From positions 1 to 44,786 of the forward strand of contig JBBWZQ010000044.1 of the NCBI GenBank assembly GCA_039649115.1: a stretch of 44,786 bases of DNA. The letters are read 5' to 3'. The notes under the pieces were generated by a model. That model made no database searches. It saw only the letters and a program-made list of their open reading frames with translations, and had not been told where the DNA came from. How positions within the stretch are numbered: the stretch's first letter is position 1; each line of letters opens with the position of its first letter. Below are positions 34,851 through 41,956 of this stretch, piece by piece. The stretch is from DATEJJ01 sp039649115 (GTDB taxonomy: Bacteria > Actinomycetota > Actinomycetes > Mycobacteriales > Micromonosporaceae). The position numbers were made by a program, and so were the translations under genes.

Positions 34851-35983
34851 GCTGCCGGTACCCCGGTGGTGGAAGCGAGATCCCGCGGGCGGGACACCGC
34901 GGGGCCGCGGTGGACCCGGTCGGCGGTGTCGCGCGTGTCGGCGGTCCAGGTACCCATCGCCATCTCGGCCGTGATCCCGGGACCGAAGCCCGCGATGACT
35001 CCGGTCGCGCCGGGGATCGTCGAGTTCTCCTCGAACAACCTGCGCACCGCGTCGAGCACGACCGCACTGGCGATGTTGCCGTGTTCGGTCAGGGTCGCCC
35101 AGCTGTGGCGGAACATGTCGCGATCCACATCGAGGAACTTGGCGAGGTCGTCCAGGATCCGCGGCCCGCCGGCGTGGATGATGTAGAAGTCGAGCTGCCC
35201 GATGTCCCAGCCGTGGTCGACGGCCAGGTCACGCAGCACCGGGGCCAGCGGCTTCATCGTGCCGGGAACCCGCCGGTCCAGCCGGAAGTGGAAGCCGGTG
35301 GCTCGCACGGCGTAGGAAATCCACTCCTCGGTGTTCGGGATGAGGTATGAGGCGTTGCGCTCCAGCGCTATGCCGGTCCCGCCGCTGCCTCGCAGTACGG
35401 CAGCCGCGACCGCGTCACCGAACAGCCCGTCCGACAACAGCGAACCGACACTGTCGTCGACGGGCTGGTAACACAGCGAACACAGCTCGCACGACACGAT
35501 CAGAACATTGCTGTCGGGGTACGCGGTGCAGAAGTCGTGGGCCCGGTTGATCGCCGCCGCTCCCGCCGCGCAGCCCAGCTGCGCGATGGGCATCTGCCGG
35601 GTGTCGAAACGGAACCCCATGTTGTTGATGAGCCAGGCGGTCAGCGACGGCATCAGGAATCCGGTACACGACACATAAATGATCAGATCGATGTCGGTCA
35701 CCGTGACGCCGGCATTCGCCAGGGCCTGTTCGATGACCTCGGGGCAGCGCTTCTTCGACTCAAGCTCGTAGATGCGATTGCGCTCCTCGAAGCCGGGGTG
35801 GCTCAGCGTCTGCTCGATCGGCTGAACGATGTGTCGCTTCCGCACTCCGGTGTGCTGGATCAGTCGAAGCGCCAACGGAAGCTGTGGTTTTCCGGCGTGC
35901 AGCCGCTCGGCGAATTCCAGGGTCTCTTCCATTGTGATGACATGTTCCGGCAGGCTCACCGACGGCTTGCACAACGTTGGCAT
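34835..35983 (-). CDS. rppA: 1,3,6,8-tetrahydroxynaphthalene synthase (type III PKS, RppA family)
   Basis: 382 residues from ATG 35983 (AAGGTGG upstream). Condenses five malonyl-CoA units into THN without a carrier protein. Catalytic triad Cys138 (L-G-C-A-A-G), His270 (I-I-H-A-G-G-P-R-I-L) and Asn303 (E-H-G-N-I-A-S), plus Cys106 in V-S-C-T-G-F-L-M-P-S, the residue that marks THN synthases. All four fall at the same numbers as in the Streptomyces coelicolor enzyme. The C-terminal 25 residues run past the usual end and are Arg/Thr/Ala-rich. It is preceded at 51 bases by the DUF3050 gene and overlaps the cupin. It provides the aromatic core for the pathway. Confidence 0.96.
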   Translation of the reverse strand: MPTLCKPSVSLPEHVITMEETLEFAERLHAGKPQLPLALRLIQHTGVRKRHIVQPIEQTLSHPGFEERNRIYELESKKRCPEVIEQALANAGVTVTDIDLIIYVSCTGFLMPSLTAWLINNMGFRFDTRQMPIAQLGCAAGAAAINRAHDFCTAYPDSNVLIVSCELCSLCYQPVDDSVGSLLSDGLFGDAVAAAVLRGSGGTGIALERNASYLIPNTEEWISYAVRATGFHFRLDRRVPGTMKPLAPVLRDLAVDHGWDIGQLDFYIIHAGGPRILDDLAKFLDVDRDMFRHSWATLTEHGNIASAVVLDAVRRLFEENSTIPGATGVIAGFGPGITAEMAMGTWTADTRDTADRVHRGPAVSRPRDLASTTGVPAACAAS

Positions 35984-36034
35984 ACCTGGAATCCACCTTC
36001 TGTCGGCGATACGTAAAGGTCCGGGCGTGAATAG

Positions 36035-36790
36035 TCAATCGGCGTCGAACTCCGCCAGCACGCCGTCCCACAGCCCGTTGCGTGCCTTGATGGCTTCGAC
36101 GCTCACCGTGCGGGCCTCGGCCTCGCGCCGCGGATCGCCGTCACACAGGGCGGCGAGCAGGCGCAGTGCGAGCGGGCCGTGCGTGTCGTGGTCCAGGGTT
36201 ATGTGGCGGTCCAGGTAGTGCTGGAACACCGGCGCGTTCGCGAGCACCTCGGCCACGTTGGCGCGGACCGCGGAGAACACGTCCGGCAGCAGGTTCTCGC
36301 GGCCGTGGCAGAACGAGGAGGCCACCTCGTGCGGTGCGCCGTTCAGGGCCACGTCGAGGGTGTGGCCGACGAACTCGCGGACGCTCGGCGGGATCCGCTC
36401 GTCCTTGAGCGCCGCCACGGGCCCGACCCCGCTGTCGAGAGCGGCGAGGAACGCGTCGATCGGCCCGGTGTCGGCGTCGAGCTCGGCCATCGCGCGCCGG
36501 TACAGCTCGAAGTGGCTGATGTAACCGCCGCCGATGTCCTCGTCGGTCTCCTCAGCCAGGACGATCTCCATGATGAACCGGCCGTGCTCGGCGTGGCCTC
36601 GCGGCCGCCAGGGCAGCGTGACCGTGGTGACCTCGGCCTGCAGGCGCTTGAGCAGGCTGAAGAAGTCCCACACCGCGAACACGTGGTGCTTCATGAAGAC
36701 CCGCAGCCGGTCCTCGGTGGTGACCTGCGCATAGAGGGGGTGGTCGACGAGCTTGGCACGTGCCATGTCGAACTCAGCGTTGGCGGTCAA
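36035..36790 (-). CDS. DUF3050 haem-oxygenase-like (putative di-iron) protein
   Basis: 251 residues from TTG 36790, which has GGGAGGAAAAG just upstream; the next ATG would remove the start of the first helix. All-alpha protein with the pattern of the haem-oxygenase-like di-iron oxidase superfamily: H-H-V-F-A-V-W-D-F-F (35-44), E-E-T-D-E-D with His93 in Y-I-S-H-F-E-L-Y, Glu165 in C-H-G-R-E-N-L-L-P-D, and His196/Asp200/His204 in H-I-T-L-D-H-D-T-H-G. These carboxylates and histidines could hold two irons (inference). The superfamily includes N-oxygenases and C-C-cleaving oxidases; DUF3050 members lack a firm function as far as I know. It overlaps the AMP ligase by 17 bases and precedes THN synthase, so it belongs to the core operon. 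Confidence 0.82.
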   Translation of the reverse strand: MTANAEFDMARAKLVDHPLYAQVTTEDRLRVFMKHHVFAVWDFFSLLKRLQAEVTTVTLPWRPRGHAEHGRFIMEIVLAEETDEDIGGGYISHFELYRRAMAELDADTGPIDAFLAALDSGVGPVAALKDERIPPSVREFVGHTLDVALNGAPHEVASSFCHGRENLLPDVFSAVRANVAEVLANAPVFQHYLDRHITLDHDTHGPLALRLLAALCDGDPRREAEARTVSVEAIKARNGLWDGVLAEFDAD

Positions 36791-38387
36791 CTTTTCCTCC
36801 CGTGAATTCGTGGTCCCGCTCGTGGATCCGGCGGGTCAGCTCGATGCGCCGTACCTTCAAGGTGCCGGTCCGGGGCAGCTCGGCCTGGGGGATCTGGATC
36901 GGGTCGGCCAGCTGCGGGAAGTTGACGACGGCCGCGCGCCAGCGGTCCCGGTCCAGCGGTCGGTCCTCGTGGGTGCAGAGCACCGGTACCGGCTCGGCGT
37001 TCGGACCTGGCACCACCACGAGCTCGCTGAGCTCCTCGAGCTGGCCCAGCACCAGGTCCTCGACCTCCAGGATGCTGCGGACGCCGGGGATCATGTCGAC
37101 CTCGCGGTCGAGCATGTGCAGGCAGCCGAGCCTGGTGCGGTAACCGACGTCCCCGGTCCGCCACCAGTCTCCGTGCCGGTTGGCGTCGTACCGGTCCTGC
37201 TCGCCGAAGTAGGTCTTGGCCAGGCCGACCCAGCCGACCTCGATGTAGCCCGGGTTCGTCGCGGACGGCGGGCGGCCGTTGCGGCTCACCACGCGCACCT
37301 TCGCCGCGCCGGGCATCGGGAAACCGACGCAGCGCCCGTCGGCCTGGTGTGCGGACCTGCGGAAGTACGGTCGGCCGACGGCCGGACCCACCTCGCTCTG
37401 CCCGTAGATCTGGAAGAACATCGGTGCCCGCCGGTCGGACGATTCGAGCAGCCGGCCCATCGTCCGGGGGTGGATCGCATCGAACGTGCTGCTGAAATAC
37501 TTCACCGACGCGAACGGCTTGCGCGGATCGTCGGTCAGGCACTCCCACTCCATCAAGGAGTTGGGCAACGCCTCGATGAACCCGGGCCGGTGCTCGAGGA
37601 ACGATCGGGCGATGCTCTCGGGGTCGGACTCGTTCAGGAGCAGGACGGGCATCTCCCGCAACAACACCAGAGCCATGGCCGCGAACATCCGCGAATGCAC
37701 GAACGAGATGTGGATCGCGACGGTCTCCCGCTCCCGCTTCCGCATCAACGACAGCAGTCGCCACTGCGGCGTGAGCCGGGCGCCCATGGTCCGCGGCGTG
37801 TGCACGACGAGCTTGGGCAACCCGGTGGTGCCGGACGTGTGAGTGATCATCGCGGCCTCGTCCACCGGCCGGTTGACCGGCACGACACGCGGAGACCCGA
37901 CGAGCTCGGTGAGCGATACCACGCCCGGCCGGCTGCCGGTCACGATGATCACCCGGTCGGTGAGATCGGCCACCGGTTCGCCGGCCAGCGCGTCGAGCTT
38001 GCGCTCGTCCGTGAGCAGCTTCGGCTGGTTAAGCCGGCCGAGCAGCGCCCCGACGGTCGCGGTGTCCAGAGCCGGCGAGAGCATCACGGGAACCGCACCG
38101 ACGCGCGACACCGCGATGGCGATCACCCAGACGTCGAAGTTCGCGGTCTTGTAGATCGCGACGTGGTCGCCGGCCCGTACCCCGGCCACGGACAGCCGGC
38201 CGGCCAGGTCGTCCACGTGTCCGGCGAGTTGGGTCACTGTCATACGCCGTCCCGCCTCGGGCAGGACGTCCAGATCGTGGTCGAGGCGCAGCGGCGTGGC
38301 AGCGTTCTGGGCCGCCGCCATCTCCGGCAGGATGCCGAGATGCAGGCCATTCCTCCGTACCATCCGATGGATCTCGGCGCTCTTCAC
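36774..38387 (-). CDS. AMP-forming ligase (ANL superfamily), catalytically intact
   Basis: 537 residues from GTG 38387 with AAGGAGG eight bases upstream; the GTG overlaps the stop of a 42-residue ORF (GTGA). P-loop T-H-T-S-G-T-T-G-L-P-K (about 183-193), Y-G-Q-S-E-V-G, W-W-R-T-G-D-V and the C-terminal catalytic Lys in R-T-G-T-L-K-V-R-R are all present, unlike in the other ligase-like gene of this window. It adenylates an acid or another nucleophile-accepting substrate. Related ligases in aminated aromatic pathways can act as CoA ligases, amide synthetases or ATP-dependent diazotases; sequence alone does not choose. First enzyme gene of the core operon, coupled to DUF3050. Confidence 0.9.
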   Translation of the reverse strand: MKSAEIHRMVRRNGLHLGILPEMAAAQNAATPLRLDHDLDVLPEAGRRMTVTQLAGHVDDLAGRLSVAGVRAGDHVAIYKTANFDVWVIAIAVSRVGAVPVMLSPALDTATVGALLGRLNQPKLLTDERKLDALAGEPVADLTDRVIIVTGSRPGVVSLTELVGSPRVVPVNRPVDEAAMITHTSGTTGLPKLVVHTPRTMGARLTPQWRLLSLMRKRERETVAIHISFVHSRMFAAMALVLLREMPVLLLNESDPESIARSFLEHRPGFIEALPNSLMEWECLTDDPRKPFASVKYFSSTFDAIHPRTMGRLLESSDRRAPMFFQIYGQSEVGPAVGRPYFRRSAHQADGRCVGFPMPGAAKVRVVSRNGRPPSATNPGYIEVGWVGLAKTYFGEQDRYDANRHGDWWRTGDVGYRTRLGCLHMLDREVDMIPGVRSILEVEDLVLGQLEELSELVVVPGPNAEPVPVLCTHEDRPLDRDRWRAAVVNFPQLADPIQIPQAELPRTGTLKVRRIELTRRIHERDHEFTGGKVDRQR

Positions 38388-38512
38388 GCGGACCGCCTCC
38401 TTCGCGGGTCTTCGACGAACATCGGGGCTTCGACGAACATCGGGCTTGGACGGACAATCGGACGGCCGCGGATCAGCGACGCGAGCGGACCCCGCTCGAC
38501 AAGTGCCGACAT
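38384..38512 (-). CDS. small 42-residue ORF with a repeated hexapeptide, coupled to the ligase (uncertain)
   Basis: Begins M-S-A-L-V-E-R-G-P-L and contains P-I-V-R-P-S, P-M-F-V-E-A and P-M-F-V-E-D in direct succession, then an Arg-rich tail P-R-R-R-R-S-A. Its TGA overlaps the GTG start of the ligase (GTGA), and its Arg-Arg codons contain the ligase ribosome site. That arrangement suits a translated leader. No good ribosome site precedes ATG 38512, which argues against strong translation. It could be a leader peptide, a precursor peptide, or an accident of the tandem DNA repeat. I do not recognise it. Confidence 0.35.
   Translation of the reverse strand: MSALVERGPLASLIRGRPIVRPSPMFVEAPMFVEDPRRRRSA
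38410..38463. repeat. three tandem ~18-bp repeats upstream of the core operon
   Basis: CTTCGACGAACATCGGGG at 38410-38427 is followed directly by a copy differing only in its last base (38428-38445). A third, degenerate copy, CTTGGACGGACAATCGG, starts at 38445. They lie 23-76 bases upstream of the ligase start. Head-to-tail repeats next to a promoter are the usual form of SARP sites, although the 18-bp period is not the standard 11 or 22. The repeat is also in frame inside the small ORF. Confidence 0.6.
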
Positions 38513-38618
38513 GACGCCGGATCCGGGTGCACCCGTCTCCCGCGATCCTGTGTATGCAGCGTCGACCGGCGGGCTTAAGCGCGGCCGATCAACGGATTGG
38601 TGCCGGCTTGGCGTTTCT

Positions 38619-38632
38619 GGCGGCCTGCCGCC
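38619..38632 (-). terminator. weak hairpin after the BTAD/ATPase regulator gene
   Basis: GGCGGC and GCCGCC flank a CT pair (practically a four-base loop), about 100 bases past the stop of the regulator gene and 107 bases before the small ORF. There is no U-tract. It may separate the regulator transcript from the core operon. The 38513-38732 gap shows no other element. Confidence 0.25.
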
Positions 38633-38732
38633 GGATCCAACGTCCTCGGCCCGCCACCACGGATCCGGAGGCCTTCCGCCGACACGACCGCGGCGCTCAA
38701 GGCCCGGCCGGGGCCGCGGCGGCCGTGCGGGG

Positions 38733-41324
38733 CTAGGCCACGCCTTCCTTCGCCACGCCAACGAGCACGGCGCGGTGCGCCGGGTCGCCGTCGCGGTTGC
38801 GGACGACGGCCAGGCAGGACCGAACGAGCGAGCGCTGCGCGGGATCGGTCACCTGCGGCAGGGCGCGCTCGAAGACATCGAGGAGCCGCCGGTTGACCGC
38901 GCCGTGGTTGATCGGGTACCAGTTCAGTTCGCCGACGGCCGCGACCGCCGCCGTGACCACTCGCGCGGCATCCGGGTCGGCTCGGGCGTCATCCGCCGCG
39001 AGGGCCTCCTCCAGGGCCTGGATCAATACCGGGAGCCCGTCGTGCGGGTTCCCGGCCCGGCACAGGGACGTTCCCAGGCCCATCAGCAGCGGGTAGCGGT
39101 CGAGGTCCCCCGGTCCGGCCAGGTCGGCCGCTGCCAGAGCCTGCCGCCACAGCGCGACCGCATCGTCGAAGGCGAGGTTGGCGGCGGCGACGCGGGCGGC
39201 GGCCGTGGCGTGGCTCACGGCGTGCGCGGCGGCGGCGGGGGTGAGCTCGGCGGCGAGCAGCCAGTGGCGGGCTATCTCGGCGGCCCTCCCGGGGTCGTGC
39301 TGCCACGCCCGGGCCGCCGCCGCACCGATCCGCCGGTGCCGACGGATCCGGCGCAGCCGGCCGGTGGTTTCGTACAGCACGTCGGAGGTCACCGGGTGGG
39401 TGAAGCGGAACCAGCCCAGTCGCTGGTGGTCTTCGACGATCAGGCCGGCCGCGACCGCGGTGTCCATGGCCTCCAGCGCCGCCTCGATCTCGGCCGCGGC
39501 GGCCTCGGCGACCACCTCGATGTCGAAGTGCCGGCCGGCGACGGCGGCGACCGACAGCAGCTCGGCCGCGGTCGCGGGCAACCGGGCGACGCGTCGCAGC
39601 ACCACGTCGCGCACCGCTGCCGGTACCGCCGCCGGGTGGGATCGAGCCAAGCCCGGCTCACGGGCCAGCTGCTCGATCAACTCCCGCAGGAAGAACGGAT
39701 TGCCGCCGGTACGGGCCCAGAGTCCGTCCGCCGCCTGCCGGCTGACCTCCCGGTGCAGGACGGCGCTCGCCAGCGTCCGAGTCTCCTCGGCATCCAGGCC
39801 AGCCAGCTCGATGCGGGTCGACCCCGCGCGGGCCAGTGCCGGTAGCGTCTCGGCCAGGGCGGCTGCCTCGCCCGACCAGTAGGACGCGATCAGCAGCAGC
39901 CGGCTGGCCGGCACCGACCCGGCTAGGTGGGCCAGCAGCCGCAGCGAGCTCGGGTCGGCCCGATGCAGGTGATCGAGAACCACCACCAGCGGAACGGCAC
40001 GGGACGCGTCGGTCAGGTACTGGACGATCGCCTCGAACCTCCGCAGGGCGTCGCCGGCCGCCAGCGACCGGACGCGCCCGGCCAGCAGCCCGGCCACCGG
40101 AGCCGGTACCGGATGCTGCGGGAACGCGGTGACGGCCGCCCGCAGGACCTGCTCCCATGGCCACAACGGGGGTGCGGCGACGTGCTCGGCGCAGGTGCCC
40201 CAGAGCACCGGCACATCGGCCAGCCCGGCGAAGCGCCGCAGCAGGCTGGTTTTCCCGATCCCCGGCTCCCCGGAGACGGTCACCACCCGTCCGCGACCAG
40301 CGGCCGCGGCGGCCGACGCCTCGGCCAGCTGCCGCAGCGCCGGCTCCCGCCCGACGAAGGTCCCCCCGCCGGCGACCGGCTGCTCGCACGGGCCGGCGAT
40401 CGGCTGCTCGCACCGGCCGGCGACCGGCTGTTCGCACGGGCCGGATGGGCCGGCGGCCGGTGTCGCGGGCGGTGTCGCGGCCGCAACGGTCGGGGCCGGG
40501 TGCCAGTCCAGGTCCGGAGCCTGGTTCAGGATTTCGCGCTGGAGCTGTTGTAGCGCCGGTCGGGGGTCGATGCCCACCTCGTCGGCCAACCGCTTCTGGA
40601 TGGTCCGCAGGACTCCCAGCGCCTCGGCCTGCCGGCCGGCGCGGTACAACGTCAGGCTCAGCAGCTCGCAGCCGTACTCGCGCAGCGGATTGGCCTGGAC
40701 GAGCGCCTCCAGCTCGGGCAGGGCCACCTCGTGGGCACCGACAGCCAGCAGCGCCGCGCAGCGCGCCTCGATGACCGACAACCGCAGCTTTTCCAGGCGT
40801 GCCACCTCGGTGGCCACGTGCGTGACGGTGGCCACCTCCGCGTAGGCCTTCCCGCGCCACAACGCCAGCGCCGCCTCGAACTCACCGAGCGACTGCCGCG
40901 GATCGCCCCGATCCCACGCCTGCCATCCCGCCGTGGCGTGCGCGCCGAACCGGCGGACGTCGACATCGACGAGGCGCCCGTCCAGCAGGTAGCCGCCGGG
41001 GCAGGTGCGCAACACCGCGGCCGGCTTGCGCGGAGCCCGATCCGGTTCCAACACCCGGCGCAGATTGGCGATGTACGCCTGCAGCGAGGTCATCGCCGAC
41101 CGCGGCGGGCGCCCCGCCCACAGCGTCTCCAGGACCAGCTCCACCGCGACCGGTTGACCGATCCGGCTCACCAGCAGCGCGAGCAGTGCGCGCTGCTTGG
41201 GCGTGCCCAGGTTGGCCGGCCGACCGGCGACCACCGCCTCCAGCGGACCCAACGCGTGGAACTCCACCACGGCCGGCGCCTCGGCCCATCGAAGCGAGTC
41301 CCCCGCGACGATCGCGCCGGTCAT
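38733..41324 (-). CDS. AfsR/SARP-like regulator with BTAD and AAA ATPase domains, possibly C-terminally truncated
   Basis: About 863 residues from ATG 41324; the ribosome site is weak and a GTG 26 codons upstream is possible. Domains: winged helix (about 20-115; G-T-P-K-Q-R-A-L-L-A-L-L), BTAD (about 118-262), a Pro/Ala linker with a triple C-E-Q-P-V/I-A-G repeat, then an ATPase with Walker A G-E-P-G-I-G-K-T-S-L-L and L-V-V-V-L-D-H. Helical repeats follow. Family members usually carry a longer TPR region; here the protein stops at V-A-K-E-G-V-A within that region. It is upstream of the core operon on the same strand and likely a second pathway-specific activator. Confidence 0.87.
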   Translation of the reverse strand: MTGAIVAGDSLRWAEAPAVVEFHALGPLEAVVAGRPANLGTPKQRALLALLVSRIGQPVAVELVLETLWAGRPPRSAMTSLQAYIANLRRVLEPDRAPRKPAAVLRTCPGGYLLDGRLVDVDVRRFGAHATAGWQAWDRGDPRQSLGEFEAALALWRGKAYAEVATVTHVATEVARLEKLRLSVIEARCAALLAVGAHEVALPELEALVQANPLREYGCELLSLTLYRAGRQAEALGVLRTIQKRLADEVGIDPRPALQQLQREILNQAPDLDWHPAPTVAAATPPATPAAGPSGPCEQPVAGRCEQPIAGPCEQPVAGGGTFVGREPALRQLAEASAAAAAGRGRVVTVSGEPGIGKTSLLRRFAGLADVPVLWGTCAEHVAAPPLWPWEQVLRAAVTAFPQHPVPAPVAGLLAGRVRSLAAGDALRRFEAIVQYLTDASRAVPLVVVLDHLHRADPSSLRLLAHLAGSVPASRLLLIASYWSGEAAALAETLPALARAGSTRIELAGLDAEETRTLASAVLHREVSRQAADGLWARTGGNPFFLRELIEQLAREPGLARSHPAAVPAAVRDVVLRRVARLPATAAELLSVAAVAGRHFDIEVVAEAAAAEIEAALEAMDTAVAAGLIVEDHQRLGWFRFTHPVTSDVLYETTGRLRRIRRHRRIGAAAARAWQHDPGRAAEIARHWLLAAELTPAAAAHAVSHATAAARVAAANLAFDDAVALWRQALAAADLAGPGDLDRYPLLMGLGTSLCRAGNPHDGLPVLIQALEEALAADDARADPDAARVVTAAVAAVGELNWYPINHGAVNRRLLDVFERALPQVTDPAQRSLVRSCLAVVRNRDGDPAHRAVLVGVAKEGVA
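40369..40440. repeat. three tandem 24-bp repeats inside the regulator gene
   Basis: Units at 40369-40392, 40393-40416 and 40417-40440 differ by only a few bases. They are in frame and encode an eight-residue unit, G-P/R-C-E-Q-P-V/I-A, in the linker between the BTAD and ATPase domains. Copy number is likely to vary between strains. Confidence 0.8.
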
Positions 41325-41558
41325 ACGTCGCCCGCGTCGCGGGCATGAACCGCTGGCCGCATGATGGTGCCCTTTCCCCGTGGATACCAAGGCCGCGCTC
41401 ACGTGCCAGGCCCGAGGCTACCGGCTGGGCGCGGTCGGTGGCAACGAGCGCCCGATCGCCAACGTCCGATGTGGACGGTCAGCAGCCTTATGTTATCGAT
41501 CGGGATTGACGCCGGCGGGTACCATTTGGTGGCCCTGATTCCCAGGAAACGGAAACTC

Positions 41559-41915
41559 ATGTTTGCCGCCTACGTAACGATCGACTTAATCGCTTCGATA
41601 TTTACCGGCATCGCCGCCGTCACGTACCTGATCGGCCACCCCTACCCCAAGGCCCAAGCGGAAATGAAGCGCCTGCCGAGTTCGTGGCTGCCCAGGCTGG
41701 GCACGGCGCTGGCGGCAGGCTCGCTGGGCCTGCTCGCCGGCTTCGCGGTGCCGGTGCTGGGCACGCTCGCCTCGCTCGGCCTCGTGCTGTACTTCATCGG
41801 CGCGTTCATCGCACACATGCGGGTGGGATCCCGCAAGCTCGCCGGGTGGGCCATCTTCTTCGTCACCACGGTGGCGGCTCTCGTGGTGAACCTGGCATAC
41901 CACGGCCTCTGGTGA
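41559..41915 (+). CDS. DoxX-like small membrane protein
   Basis: 118 residues from ATG 41559 (AGGAAACGG upstream); the frame is open further 5' but without membrane character. Four predicted membrane helices: A-A-Y-V-T-I-D-L-I-A-S-I-F (about 3-25), L-G-T-A-L-A-A-G-S-L-G-L-L-A-G (about 48-65), L-A-S-L-G-L-V-L-Y-F-I-G (about 70-88), and W-A-I-F-F-V-T-T-V-A-A-L-V (about 98-114). The layout and the G-H-P-Y-P-K...L-P loop are those of DoxX-family proteins. Function is not known; some act in redox or quinone-related membrane complexes. It is divergent from the BTAD regulator and convergent with the MFS exporter. Confidence 0.75.
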   Translation: MFAAYVTIDLIASIFTGIAAVTYLIGHPYPKAQAEMKRLPSSWLPRLGTALAAGSLGLLAGFAVPVLGTLASLGLVLYFIGAFIAHMRVGSRKLAGWAIFFVTTVAALVVNLAYHGLW

Positions 41916-41956
41916 TCCTGCTTCGCAGTCCGTCGCCGGCTCTGCTGCCGGCGCGA

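Noticed and set aside
36753..39845. Open frame of 1030 codons on the plus strand
   Set aside because: Antisense to the intact ligase and the BTAD regulator, with shadow-like composition (Arg, His, Gln, Gly) and no recognisable domain.
40369..40440. 24-bp tandem repeats considered as a CRISPR-like array
   Set aside because: The repeats are directly adjacent without spacers, are in frame, and encode a linker in the regulator protein.
41361..41558. Upstream extension of the DoxX-like reading frame
   Set aside because: The extra 66 codons have no membrane character, and the ATG at 41559 has a good ribosome site.
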